Source: Xestospongia bergquistia (taxonomy: Eukaryota > Porifera > Demospongiae > Haplosclerida > Petrosiidae). Taken from it: a DNA stretch of 64,000 nt. Positions 38,201 through 50,898 of the stretch are shown here, one piece after another. The DNA is taken from the NCBI GenBank assembly GCA_963965975.1, contig OZ014412.1, positions 8,742,708 to 8,806,707 on the forward strand. The letters are read 5' to 3'. The notes under the pieces are model-generated. The model searched no databases. It worked only from the letters and a program-made list of their open reading frames with translations, and had not been told where the DNA came from. The position numbers were made by a program, and so were the translations under genes. Every line of letters starts with the position of its first letter. The stretch's first letter is position 1.

Positions 38201-41200
38201 TTTGTCAGTTGAAATTAACAATATTTTATGTTGTAGCAGTGACTAAATCAACATAAATAAGTTGGTTCATCAGTCAAAATTAGGAATAATTTATGTAAGA
38301 GAGACTGGGGACAAGTTCATATAGGACTCATAACAGCCTGCAAAAATCTTAGAGGCTACAGAAATGCCTCACGCACTTGCGAGCCCATCATTTTTACTTA
38401 ATGCCAATTTAATATGAGTTGAGGATAGTTAGTATAGTCATTGAAGCGGCTCAAAAATCTGCTCTTAAAAGCAATACATGACACAAGGCAGTGCTAGATA
38501 GTAAAAGATGGTATGTGTTTCTATTGGAAAGATCATCACCACATCCAACCCATTCACATCAGCCATTTTGCATTTTCACTCTCTTAGCACATATTCAGGT
38601 CTATGTATGCTCTATTCATGTTCGCATTCCTGCTGTATGAGTTCTATATGCACTTGTTCCCAGATCCTTCTCTCTTAGTGAAGGGTCAGTAATGCCAGAC
38701 TAGCTTTGTCCAACATTTATTCTCAGTCATTATTTTATTGGCATATTGCCTAACTTTATAACCAAAATTATTAATGTTTATCAAGTTGTATACATTTTAG
38801 GAGCTGTTGCTAGGACTGGGATGTACACAGAGGGAATGAAAGTATTTAACATTATTGATCTCAATTGTGTTGGCACTGAAACTAACATTTTTGATTGCTC
38901 TTACAATAATATTTTTATTCATAATTGTGATCATCATGATGATGATGCATCAGTTGAATGTCAAGGTGAACACAATATAAATTCTAAATTTTACTACATA
39001 CCTTTGTAAACAGCTCCAGACACATCAGATAACTGTACGAATGGTGAAATCCGATTGGTAAATGGTCTGACAATATATGAAGGTAGAGTGGAGATTTGTA
39101 ATGAAGGTATCTGGGGATCCATTTGTCCTAGTCATTGGGACAAAAAGGATGCCATGGTGGTATGCAGACAACTTGGCTATCCAACTACTGGTTAGGACAT
39201 GAAATAATAAAAATTGACAATGGAAATCTTATGCTATAGGAGCATTTGCATCGAAGACTTTTGGACAAGGTGTTGGTCCTGTACATTTCTCTATTTTCCT
39301 TTGCTCTGGTTCTGAGAGTCATTTGCTGAGTTGTCGACATTACACAACTTCTTGTACTTACTCTTATCATGCTGGAGTTCATTGTGAAGGTATGAACAGA
39401 TAATGAGTTGAGGAAGCTCTGTGTGTCCCTATGATTTGTTAGAAAAATGATGATTATTTCACTATTGTTCCTACAGCACCATGTCAATATGGCAATGTTC
39501 GTCTCAAAGGAGATAGCAGATACAATGATTCTGGTCATGTTGAAGTGTGTATTAATGATACATGGGGTACAATATGTGATGATTACTGGGACAACAATGA
39601 TGCTAGTGTAGTCTGTAAACAATTAGGATTTTCTCCTTATGGTAAAATATTTAATTGCATGTATGCATTATATTTGATTAGTACATTTCTCCATCAGGGG
39701 CTATTGCAAAGACATCTTTTTATTTTGATTACTCCTTACCTCACACCATGTTTAAAACAAACTGTTCGGGAGATGAGACTACATTGCTTAACTGTTCCTA
39801 CATTACACAACTCAATTTTGGATCAAATTGTAGTGCCTCTGAAAATGCCAGAGTAATATGTCAAGGTATAGTACAAAATATTACAGGAATACTTTGGGTG
39901 CTATCCTTGACATTACCTAAGACTAGTATATTAATTATAACAGGAGTAGAAATGAGAGAAGTGTACTAAAATATAAGAAATATCCTTTCATGAGAAGTTT
40001 CGATATAACTACTATTACATGTACTTAGTGTTATATTTTATCTTAACTCTAGTAATGTCTGTTCAGAATGATCACTGTAGTGATTATGACATCAAACTGG
40101 TTGATGGACCTTCAGCCAATGAGGGTAAAGTTCTGATCTGTATTAACAGAGTCTGGGGAACACTTTGTAGTAATAACATCAACTCTACTGATGCTGCTGT
40201 GATTTGTAGACAACTAGGTTATCGAGCAGAAGGTAAGAGACCCAAAATATTGACTGAAAAGCTTCATACTTCCATTTTTATTTAAATAGGAGCAATTCTT
40301 TATACTAGTCAGTATTCAATTAATGATGTATTGTTGGTGGATGATATAACTTGCTCTGGTACTGAGAGTCAGCTAGAACAGTGCTTTATACATCACTATA
40401 GCAGGGGAACTACACTATGTGATGTTGTGGATATTGTCGGAGTCAAATGTCATTGTATGTTGCGATAGTGGCTCCCACACAGTTATAAATTTAAATGCTT
40501 ATTTTTCTAGATTGTAACCATGGTGATATCAGGATCAATCCTTACAATACTTATACTAAACTTATGGGTCATGTTGAAGTTTGTATCAATGGATCTTGGG
40601 GTAGTATCTGCAGCGACCATTTTGATGACAATGATGCTAAAGTTGTGTGCAGACAGCTGGGATATTCTCCCTTGGGTAAGTATCAATTTATTGCACCATA
40701 TAAATTATGTTTCTATGTTAATGCAGGGGCTATGTCAATGGATATTCTAAACAGTAAAAGCATTACTCCTATTAATTTTGTTGATCTCAATTGTACTGGA
40801 AATGAAGAGAACATTTTAAATTGTTCCAGTAATTTGCTAACAAATTATTCTTGTCCACTATCACATGATGCAGCAGTAGCTTGTCAAGAAGGTCAGTAAT
40901 GGCATATAATCTATAGTATTTAATTTTTAATTTTGATAATTACAGTTAGCTTAACACAATATGCTAACTGTAGTAACGGTCAGCTACGATTGTCAGGTGG
41001 ATCATCTATGTTACAAGGACGAGTGGAGATCTGCTATGGTAACACTTGGTTTGGAGTATGTGCTGAATTATTCAACAGCTATGAAAATCCCAAGAGCATT
41101 TGTCGACTACTTGGTTACTCTGAAAAAGGTCAGACCCTATCCTTACATTGCAATATTGCATACATATCATAGGCTACCAAGGGAACACAGGATCATTTTT

Positions 41201-44200
41201 GGACTTACCTCTTTTGCCTTTATTTCCATATGAATTTTCCTGGTGTCCTGAGGACTCTTTCTTAAAATGTCAAATGTGGCCCATTGATTGCCAAATTGAC
41301 CATGCTCATCACGCTCATGTTTATGCCAGTGTTTCTTGTCAAGGTTAGATAATGAAGGATCTACAGTGTCTTCTATAATTTTGTTAGCTTTGTGCAAACA
41401 TGGTGACATACGTCTCACTGGTTCTTCCTATGACACAGTTGGACAAGTGTATATATGTCTTAATGGTACCTGGGGTACCATATGCAGCGATGGCTGGACT
41501 GAAAATGATGCTAGTGTAGTCTGCAGATATCTAGGATATTCTCCATATGGTACACAATTGAATATAAGCTAGACCTTCTGGTAATTGCTTTCTCTTATCT
41601 TCTACAGGTGCTACCAGCTTTCCTCCTGGTATTTATTTCTCATATAATAATATTGTACCAGTTTATATCTCACTTCTTAACTGTACTGGTAATGAATTTA
41701 GTGTTCTAGACTGCTATCATGAGCTTGCTACTTCACAGACCTGTGATCATACTCATGATGCAGCTGTGATTTGTCGATGTTAGCATCCACTTCAAAGTTT
41801 CATGTTATTTATAGTAATATTTTTGCAGATACCAATAATACAGTCGACTTATTTTGTAATGATGGTGATGTACGCTTAGTTGATGGAGTCAATGAACTTG
41901 GAGGACGTGTAGAAATGTGTTACAATAAATTTTGGGGATCAGTTTGTCACCAAAAGTGGCAGACTGGTGATGCTGATATAGTATGCAAACAACTGCACTT
42001 TCAACCAACAGGTATATAGGGAAAAAGTACTTTTAATATCTCAAATGAAATTTCTATTTTCTAATGAACCTTTGTTGTACACATGCTGACAAGATTTACT
42101 TTCATTTCAGGCTCAGTTGTATATTCTCATAGTTATTTTGGTCACGGAGTGGGTCCTAATATAATCTCTACCTTGATCTGTTCAGGGACTGAGAACTCAC
42201 TATTAGAATGTGATAATGACAAATATTATGCTCTGTTTAGTTGTGGAGATGGTTCTGTAGCTGGTGCCATCTGTCTAGGTATGATACAATCATTGCTTCA
42301 GATAGAAAATTTATTTCTCTCGTTTTTCAGAATCTTGTTCAAATGATGAAATAAGACGTAGTGGTTCTCTTAGTGCATACACTGGACGTGTTGATTTTTG
42401 TGCTAAGCATATATGGACATCGGTATGTAATGTAAACTGGGGGCTTAAGGAGGCACAAGTAGCATGCAGAGAAATGGGACTCTCTCCTTATGGTAAGGGA
42501 AAATAGTTTGTTATAAGAACATTGTGACTTTGCTTTGTATATATAGGTGCTTTACCTACTTATGACTGTTTTATTGAAGACCAATTATCATTTGGTATTA
42601 CTAACATCAAGTGTACAGGTTTTGAACAGCGACTGGCCAATTGTTCCCACAATAATAGTGCTGTATATGACTGCAGTACACATAAAGATGCTGGTGTCAT
42701 TTGTCAAGGTAATGTCTGCACTATCATATCAATGAGTTATTTTGTGTTGATGTTATTATTGTGATAGCTTATGTTCAGCGAGCTCATTGTACTGATGGTG
42801 AAGTCAGACTTGTAAATGGTGATGCTTCTTATGAAGGTAGAGTTGAAGTTTGCATCAATGAAGCTTGGGGTACAGTCTGTTCCGATGATTGGGATAATAC
42901 TGAAGCTCGGATTGTCTGTATTCAATTGGGATATTTACCACTAGGTCGAGTATAATAATTATGCAAAAACATTGTGTAGTTTTATCATTTGTCCTACAGG
43001 AGGAAGAGCAAAAGTTAATGCTTACTTTGGTCCAGGAACTGGTCCTATATTGTTAACTAATCTTGTGTGTAGTGGCAACGAATCATCTTTATTGCAATGT
43101 CATAGACATTTTTGTGAGGCATATCCATGTTCTCATGACAAAGATGCTGGAGTCATCTGTGAACGTAGGAGTACAGAAATTATACCATTACTTCTTAATA
43201 TCTTGTCTCATATATAGCACCTTGCACTGATGGTGATATTAGACTAGGAGATGGTGCAGTGTTAAGAGGAAGAGTAGAAGTTTGTATTAATGGTACATGG
43301 GGTACAATCTGTGATCATTATTGGACGCAACAAGAAGCTAGTGTTGTCTGTTCTCATTTGGGATATTCATCATATGGTACTTCACTTGTATACTCATTAT
43401 CCATTTAGATTTTTACAATGTTATTAGGTGCAATAGCAGCTTCAAATCTTTTTATTGATTATGAATGGCCTGTAATGATTAGTGGTCTTTTTTGTTATGG
43501 AAATGAGTCTAGATTGTGGGATTGTATGTATGAGAGAGTTACCAATGAGCAGAGTTGCTCTCAAGTTAATGATGCCTCAGTTTTGTGTGCAAGTAAGTAG
43601 AACTTTCCCTTTACTTGTCTTTATTTTTACTTGGTATACCAATACCCAGATAGATTAACTGAGTATAGTAACTGCTCTGACGGTGATATCAGACTTGTTG
43701 GAGGACAAAATCATACGGAAGGCAATGTACAGATATGTTATAATAGTGCCTGGGGCTCAGTATGCAGCAACAATTGGGAGACAAGTGATTCTGATGTGGT
43801 CTGTCGAGAGTTAGGATATCAACCTTATGGTACATCTCTTATAATAGTAATTTTATTGTTTTTTAATATTTTTCCTAGGTTCTACTTATTATATTGATGA
43901 CTATTTTTCAGTTGCTAATAGTCTTTTCTTTTATGGCACATTCTCTTGTTCTGGTAATGAGAAACGTCTAATTGACTGTTTCAATAATGGCTACAGTAGT
44001 TTACTAACTTGTAACGACAATAATGTGGCCGGTGTCCATTGTGAAGGTATTATATACGCTGAGTTCATGTATATGCAATATATAAAGCTTGAATAGTTAG
44101 GATGCAATGATAAGTGATATGCATACCCTGTTATATAGAGGAGGTTTTTAGAGGAATGTGGGCTATCTTTAAAAACCTTTCAACACCTATTTATGTCACC

Positions 44201-47063
44201 TATTTTTTCATAGCATTATATAATAATCTTGGCATATGTGGTTTATCCAACTTGTATTGTTTGTTTTCAGTTTTGTGTACAATAATTATAATATTAATGG
44301 TTAAGAGCAAAAGTCATGCACAGTAATTCTTGACTTTCAATGCTACCTTTTGATAGGTGTGTGTACTGATGGCAAAGTACGTTTGAGAGGTAGTACAAAT
44401 GAACTTATTGGTCGAGTAGAAGTATGTGTTAATGGTACATGGAGCACCATATGTGATCAAGATTGGGATGACAATGATGCTGCTGTTATTTGCCGACAAC
44501 TTGGGCACTCCTCATATGGTAGAAACAATAAATGAACTGGTTGTATAAAGATACATTGTTGCATCTCTCATTACAGGATCAATGGCTGCTTATGGCTCTC
44601 TCTTCTCAGAGGATTATCCTACTAGAGTATATAGTGTTAACTGTATTGGTAATGAGAGCACATTGTTTAGATGTTTCATTCAACTCACTCCTAAAGAAGT
44701 CTCCTATAATCAATGTGACAACAATGATGCAGGCGTGATATGCCAAGGTGAGTAATACCATAGATATTAGAATACTTGTGTACTTTTAGTGCAAACAGTG
44801 AAACTTCTTTTTGAAACAGTGATAAACATTACTATCATCTGTGGAGTAGTTATAGCAGCCTCCTAAGTATGAACATCCTTGAATTAAGATACAATGGTAC
44901 TTCTTTATAACTGTAACTTTTAAAATTGCAAAGAGATGTTATTATTGCAAAGGCTAAATAATAGACAAAAATATATGGGACTATAGAATGTAGAGGGTGC
45001 TATTTATTAATTAAGATTGTTCTTTATATAATTATGGAAGGTTCAACTGCAATTAAGTTAGACTCAAAAATGTTACACTACAGAAAACTTTCCTCTAACT
45101 CCTTTAGCTAAAGACACATCATATTCAAACTGTACTAATGGTGAAGTCAGATTAGCAGATGGCCCAACTTCAAATCAAGGAAGAGTTGAAGTTTGCATTA
45201 ATAATGTTTGGGGAACTGTTTGTGATCGTGGATGGGACACGCTCGATGGGAACGTAGTCTGTAAACAACTTGGATATCAAGCCTATGGTATGGAACATTG
45301 TAAAAATAATACCAATTTTGACTCTTTAACAGGTTCACAACCAAAGTATTGGTCTTTGTATGGTCCTGGTAGCAATAGTTCTATAATGTTAGCTGATTTG
45401 GCTTGTAAAGGCTCAGAAGATAACTTACTAGATTGTGACAGAAATACCTATGGAGTGTTACAATGTTCAAATGATCAAATTACAGGAGTTGTGTGTGAAG
45501 GTATTATCTTTAGTAAATAAAGCAGAGAAATGAAAACATTCTTTTCTCACAGAACTTTGTACTGATTTAACAGTGCGTATAGTAGGCAGCCCATTTCCAA
45601 ATATGGGACGTGTTGATCTATGTAGAGACAGAACATGGCATACTATTTGTTCATTACAAAGTGAAGTATTCTCTGTTATATGTCAACAACTAGGATACTC
45701 ATCTCATGGTTAGTCTTGCTATAGAATCACACACTTGCACAAGCTCCAAATTGTCATTACAAGACTTCATGAAGTGACAGATACACTGTAAACAAATATT
45801 ATAATTTGTATCTCTTTTAAAGGTATCATTGGTTTAAGAGACAGTTTTCCTGACTCTACTCTGCCCTCTTATAAAGGCTATATTGACTGTCCTCAACAAT
45901 CTAGGTCATTGTCTGAATGCACATTTGATGATGTTGGTTTTATTCTTCCTGAATGTGAATCATCAGACTATGGCTTAATCTGTCAGGGTAATGTATAGTA
46001 AAAATTGAAATATCTATTATCTATTGTATTAATTTTCCAGATTCTAGTGTTGCTATTAGTAACTGTAGTCATGGTGATGTTAGATTAGTTGGTGGTAGAA
46101 CATTGACTGAAGGCCAAGTTGAGATCTGTATCGATAAAGTTTGGGGGGCAGTGTGCGATAAAAAATGGGACTATGTCGATGCAAATATAGTCTGCTCCAT
46201 GCTTGGATTATACCCTTCAGGTAATGATACACATATAATGGGTAATGAAAACTTACTCATATTTTTTGCCATGGTCCAACAGGAGCCATAGCTCGTTATG
46301 GGAATTTTTATGGTCAGGGTTCTAGTACAGGTGCTATTTTTATGTCAGGTCTAACTTGTACTGGATCTGAACTGAACTTACTTGATTGTAGTAGAGACAT
46401 ATATGGTGCAGCATATTGCAGATACTATGAAGAAGCTGGAGTGAAATGTCAAGGTTAGCTCAAACAAGTGTGGATGTTTTGACTTATTTTTCTGATATTT
46501 CATTCTTAACTGCATGTGCTTGACATGTACTCTATACTATGTGCAAATGACATTATGTTGTACAATTATTACAGGGTCTTACCCAGTGATTCCCAGTCGT
46601 ACTTTTGGTTCCATATTTGGTGGGGAGGTTTTGTTTATCTCTGGACCTAATTTTCAGCCTCAGGATAAAGTGACTTGTTTATTTGGCATTATAGAAATTG
46701 ATGGCATCCGTCTCTCTGAGAAACAGTGTTTGTGTATAGTACCTCCAGCCTCTCATATTGGTCTAACAGACTTGAACATTAGAATAACACGTGATGCAGC
46801 TGTTTTGAGTGGTGTCACTCAATATAGATATGGTAAAATGTTATCATTCTAATGTACAATTAAACTTACTTTAACTTAGTGTCTCCATTTATGAGTGTTG
46901 TTGAAGAGCCATTTAGTATTATTAGTAATGAGTTTGCTCTTGGTACTGGAGAATCTATTAACATCACCTGGAACCCCAATGATTTTACAGAGGGTCTTGT
47001 AAACACTGAAGATGTAAAACTTGATATTGCTATAGTAAGTTAACTGGCTTAGAGTGATGTCAA

Positions 47064-47094
<31 letters not shown>

Positions 47095-50000
47095 GTTTGT
47101 CTGTCTGTCTGTCTCTCTCTCTGTGTGCGTGTGTCTAGATACTGTTTGACAGTGAGGCTGAAGATTGGGAAGAAGAAACACCTCTTGCATCAAATATACT
47201 GAATTCAGTAGGACAAGCTACAGTAGTAATTCCGAATTATTCACATATCGACTCTTTGACTGTAAGATTAGTTCAGTTTAAGATCTCAACAACCATTATC
47301 ATGAGAAATGACATTCCAGAGAACTTAGCAACTGTTCTTAGTAGAGTGACTAAATCTGTTCTCAGATATCTTGTGAAAAGAATTGATAGAAATACAAAGA
47401 AACGTCTTGCTTGTGAGCGTTGGTATGAGTATGATAATGGAGTAATAAGTGAGACACCATTACCACCATGTCCATGTACTATTACACAAATGAACAATGA
47501 TGATCGCTATACTAAGGAGACAACATTTCAGTTTGTTGTGAGTCAAGTATTCTTTCAAAAGTCCAAGGCTGTTAGTTGTTTCAGGGAAAGAAATGTTGGG
47601 TGAGTATTTGAAATCATAGGTATTGTTTGATAACTGAGCATTTTATCATTCAGTTCTTACCATCCAAGTCAACAGTGTTGCTATGACAACAAAGGTCAAC
47701 TTTTGACGGGGATAGGTGGAGGTCGAGCCTACAAAGTCTATCCTAATAACTGGGGATCCATCGTAGGTTAGTAATCGAAATGGATCAATGATGTTGTGTT
47801 TACACATTTATCAATTTTTAGGCCATTTGAGATTTGATGTGACTCCTTTTTATTTGTGTTGCTCTGGATTTTTCAAAGCATGCAATCGTTATTACTCTAA
47901 GAGACCAAACGATGACTGTTCAGAATGGCCAGACAGAACAGCAAGAGGTACATCATTTCCAATAGTAAAGTAGAGGTTTTGTCATATAGTAGGTGTTTTG
48001 TTATTGAGGAATAGCACATTTGCATGCATAGACCATTTCTCTCTATTTCTGGATGATAATAAATGATAACCATAATGAGAAATTGTACATAATTTCTGTA
48101 TATGGCCAACACATTGATAATTAGATGATAAACTGAATCAACTTCTGTTAATCACTGAACTTCTGATAAAAGATCTTTTATAAATACACCTTTTACTGTA
48201 TATAGTACCCTCCTCTAACAATAGCATTCTACTTATTGTAGGTCGAGTTTTTGGTGATCCCCATATGGTAACACTAGATGGATACAAATACACATTCAAT
48301 GGTCATGGAGAATTCATACTACTTCAGTCATTGGATAAATCCCTCAATATACAAGCACGTATGACTGAACCACCCATTAATAATCGTACCACTCAGCTCT
48401 TGGACGATGAAGGTGGAACTGTTATATCTGCAATAGTTGCCAAACATGAAGACTCTGATACTGTACAGTTTGAATTGATTGACAACAAAATGATAGCATT
48501 AGTTAATGGAGATCAGGTTGACTTCACTAAATTGTCAGAACACGAGTTTAGAAATCTCACTGTGATTAGCAAAGACAATGGAACTCTGTTAGCTGTGTTA
48601 GCTACTGGTGTGACTATTACAGCCATAGAGCAAGTGGTACTATTAGATGTCACTGTAACTATATCTGTTAAATATTATCACAAAACACAAGGTCTGTTTG
48701 GTCGGTACAATGGAAACAAAAGGGACGATCTTCTACCAAAGAATAGTACTATTAGTCTACCATTGAACTCTACTATAGAGGAAATACACAATAATTTTGG
48801 ATTGACCTGTAAGTATTTGTGAAACAAAGTGCTCTATTAAAGAGAGAGAAAGAGGAGAGAAAGAGAGAGAGAGAGAGAGAGTTAATATTATCATTTTTGG
48901 TATACAGGGATAATTGATGATCCTGCTAACAGTCTGTTCACATATGGTCTCAATGGAGGCTGGGATACTTTCTATAGACCAGACTACATACCATTATTTC
49001 AAGTGATATTTCAAGATCCTGAATTAGAAGAAATGGCCAACAAAGTGGGTTTTTAAAATTGTGTATATGTCTTGTATGCAATCAAATTACATCACATAGG
49101 TTTGTGAATTTGATAAATACTGTTTATTTGATGTGGCAGCTACAAAAGATGTAACTATTGGAATGATTACTAAAGAAACTGAAGCAGAACAAAAAGATAA
49201 AGCTGAATCATTCATACCAAGTATGTAACATCTATTGATGATGTAGTTGATAATATCGATATCTCTCTTTTTAACAGCTATTTGTGATCCACCATGCATT
49301 TATGGAGCTTGTGTTAGTAATGATACTTGTTACTGTTCTAATGGATATGATGGAGAAATCTGTGAGATTGCAGGTTTGTTGATGTTGACTGCATTAAGTA
49401 AAGTCTTGTTCATAACATATAGTGTATGAAGAGTGTGAAGAGAATCTATGTCTTAATGGAGCCAATTGTGTGATGCATGCTGGAGATTATATCTGTAATT
49501 GTACTGAAGGTTTTAGTGGTCCTTTCTGTGGTAATGGAAACTATAGTAAGTTGTGATAATAGCTATACATGTATTTAATGGTTTGTGATATCATATTCTT
49601 TATTGATAGCAATTTATCCAGATCATACTGGGTTAATTGTCAGCAGTAGTAACTCAATGGCAAGTGATACTGTGTCAAATACTAGCAAGTCATTAAGTAC
49701 TACATTGGCCTTTAATACTGATTCACTGAGCAGTTCAACTTCAGACATGAGGACTACAAGTTCCAATATCATCTTGAGTACATTCAGCCATAAAGAAAGT
49801 AGTAGTGCCTTACGTAGTATGCTTACTTTTGATACTATATCAATGAGCAGTTCTACTTCAGACAGTAACATAGCATTATCTAGTGACGTTTCTACCTCTG
49901 TGACAATGGAGACAACTAATGCTATTACATTTATTTCCAGTTTGTTAGGGAGCACTTTAACTTTAGATAGTAGTATCATATCAGACTACATCAATCCTCT

Positions 50001-50898
50001 AACTACAATCATTGACTACACCATCAAGGATGATATACATACTTCATTCACTACCTTCACTACTTCAGTAGATACTTTAAGTTCTAAAGGCAGTATCTCT
50101 ACCTTCACTACTCCAATAGATACTGCAAGTTCTAAAGACAGTATCACTACCTTCACTACTTCAGTAGATACTTTAAGTTCTAAAGACAGTATCTCTACCT
50201 TAACTACTCCAATAGATACTGCAAGTTCTAAAGACAGTATCTCTACCTTAACTACTCCAATAGATACTGCAAGTTCTAAAGACAGTATTTCTACCTTAAC
50301 TACTTCAGTAGATACTTTAAGTTCTAAAGACAGTGTCTCTACCTTCACTACTTCATTAGATACTTCAAGTTCTAAAGACCGTATCTCTACCTTCACTACT
50401 TCAGTAGATACTTTAAGTTCTAAAGGCAGTGTGTCTACCTTCACTACTCCAATAGATACTTCAAGTTCTAAAGGCAGTGTGTCTACCTTCACTACTCCAA
50501 TAGATACTTCAAGTTCTAAAGACAATAGTTCTACCTTTGCTATTCTAGTTAGCACTGATGACAAACTGTCCACGTTTGTTTCACTTGCAGTTAGCTCTAC
50601 AGATGCCTCCATTTTTTCTATTCCCCACTCCTCTAATATATCATTTAATTCATCAAACATATTAGAAGATGTTCGAACTGATAACAATATCCTCCTGTAC
50701 ATTATTGTTGGAGCAATAGGTACCTGTTTGCTGTTAGTCATTATCTTCTTGCTTATAGCAGTAGTTGTTCTAAGGAGATTAAACAAGAAATATAAAAGTG
50801 TTTACAAGATAAATCAGCTGGGTAATGGTGTTCAAGAAAATGTTAAAAAAGAAGATGAATGCATACCAAAGCAAAAATGCGATGGTTATAACATGTGA
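32250..50898 (+). CDS. Giant SRCR/IPT/AMOP/vWD/EGF transmembrane receptor
   Basis: One long multi-exon gene of roughly 4,000 codons, estimated from the exons read. It starts with the signal peptide [18 protein letters not shown] (32250) and ends at TGA 50896-50898. Order: about 26 SRCR domains (32309-46454), IPT/TIG (46575-46832), a linker, AMOP (CPCT, QQCCYD; 47139-47947), vWD ([10 protein letters not shown]; 48242-49200), two EGF modules (49278-49375, 49423-49544), a Ser/Thr-rich stalk, a membrane helix ([20 protein letters not shown]) and a 41-residue tail with three tyrosines (YKSVYKI, YNM at the C-terminus). Exons join in frame wherever checked, and there is no stop or promoter-like break between the SRCR block and the IPT block, so I read one gene. 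SRCR domains are disulfide-rich recognition modules of scavenger and adhesion receptors, and sponge aggregation receptors are of this type. A recognition/adhesion role is inferred. Confidence 0.85.
34481..34612. repeat. Direct repeat of about 67 bp in an SRCR intron
   Basis: CCTATTTCATTCCAC.GTGAATTGACATTATG... is present twice in tandem with one or two differences, in the intron of domain 4. Confidence 0.85.
37483..37705. repeat. Triplicated intronic segment of about 85 bp
   Basis: AAGACAGCATTAATGAGGAT occurs at about 37490, 37580 and 37665, each time followed by CTCTACTGTA.TTATAGT, within the intron of SRCR domain 10. Confidence 0.85.
38296..38677. mobile_element. MITE-like element in an SRCR intron
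   Basis: The left end TAAGAGAGACTGGGGACAAG continues TTCATATAGGACTCATAACA. The right end, reverse-complemented, reads TAAGAGAGAAGGATCTGGGA then ACAAGTGCATATAGAACTCA. These are imperfect terminal inverted repeats of about 45 bp. The interior has no coding capacity. TA at both edges would fit a TA target duplication (Tc1/mariner-like); the superfamily is not certain. It lies in the unusually long intron inside SRCR domain 11. Confidence 0.7.
47060..47127. repeat. (CT)n/(CTGT)n microsatellite
   Basis: Pyrimidine-rich repeat inside the intron before the exon at 47139. It may double as the polypyrimidine tract of that acceptor. Confidence 0.85.
48841..48880. repeat. (GA)n microsatellite
   Basis: GA-rich run in the intron between the two vWD exons (48810-48908). 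Confidence 0.85.
50059..50538 (+). repeat. Coding 48-bp repeat: Ser/Thr stalk of the receptor
   Basis: Ten tandem units of 16 residues, consensus [16 protein letters not shown] or [16 protein letters not shown]. They encode a probable heavily O-glycosylated stalk between the EGF modules and the membrane helix. Because 48 is a multiple of three, copy-number changes keep the frame. The opposite strand is also open by chance. Confidence 0.92.

Larger units (their letters stand above)
32309..46454 (+). other. SRCR array: 26 domains as 13 alternating pairs
   Basis: Domain starts: 32309, 32798, 33255, 34205, 34849, 35341, 35824, 36270, 36820, 37243, 37953, 39011, 39477, 40053, 40510, 40946, 41387, 41829, 42331, 42768, 43218, 43648, 44357, 45110, 45553, 46041. 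Nearly every domain is two exons: the first ends at ...CRQLGY.P.G, the second runs from GA... to ...CQG. Odd domains begin close to the exon start (APC, ESC, LCKHG) and have second halves like [12 protein letters not shown]. Even domains have a longer lead (..SNCTDG) and second halves with FGxGxGPI and CSGxExxLLxC...DAGVxC. Exceptions: domain 2 is a single exon (32798-33161) and is followed by a GC donor (GGCAAGC), and domain 16 is strongly diverged. Confidence 0.85.
46575..49544 (+). other. IPT-AMOP-vWD-EGF module of the SRCR receptor
   Basis: Exons: 46575-46832, 46880-47034, 47139-47599, 47654-47766, 47822-47947, 48242-48809, 48909-49044, about 49101-49220, 49278-49375, 49423-49544. Counterparts in the minus-strand family are clear: IPT ([13 protein letters not shown] with [18 protein letters not shown], against [10 protein letters not shown] with [17 protein letters not shown]), AMOP second half ([11 protein letters not shown] against [11 protein letters not shown]), vWD start ([20 protein letters not shown] against [20 protein letters not shown]), and exon phases at the vWD boundaries. 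The fold order matches Mucin-4/SUSD2-type proteins. Confidence 0.85.

Noticed and set aside
50016..50786. 256-codon minus-strand open frame
   Set aside because: Lies exactly opposite the Ser/Thr repeat and membrane exon of the receptor; an antisense shadow of a 48-bp in-frame repeat.
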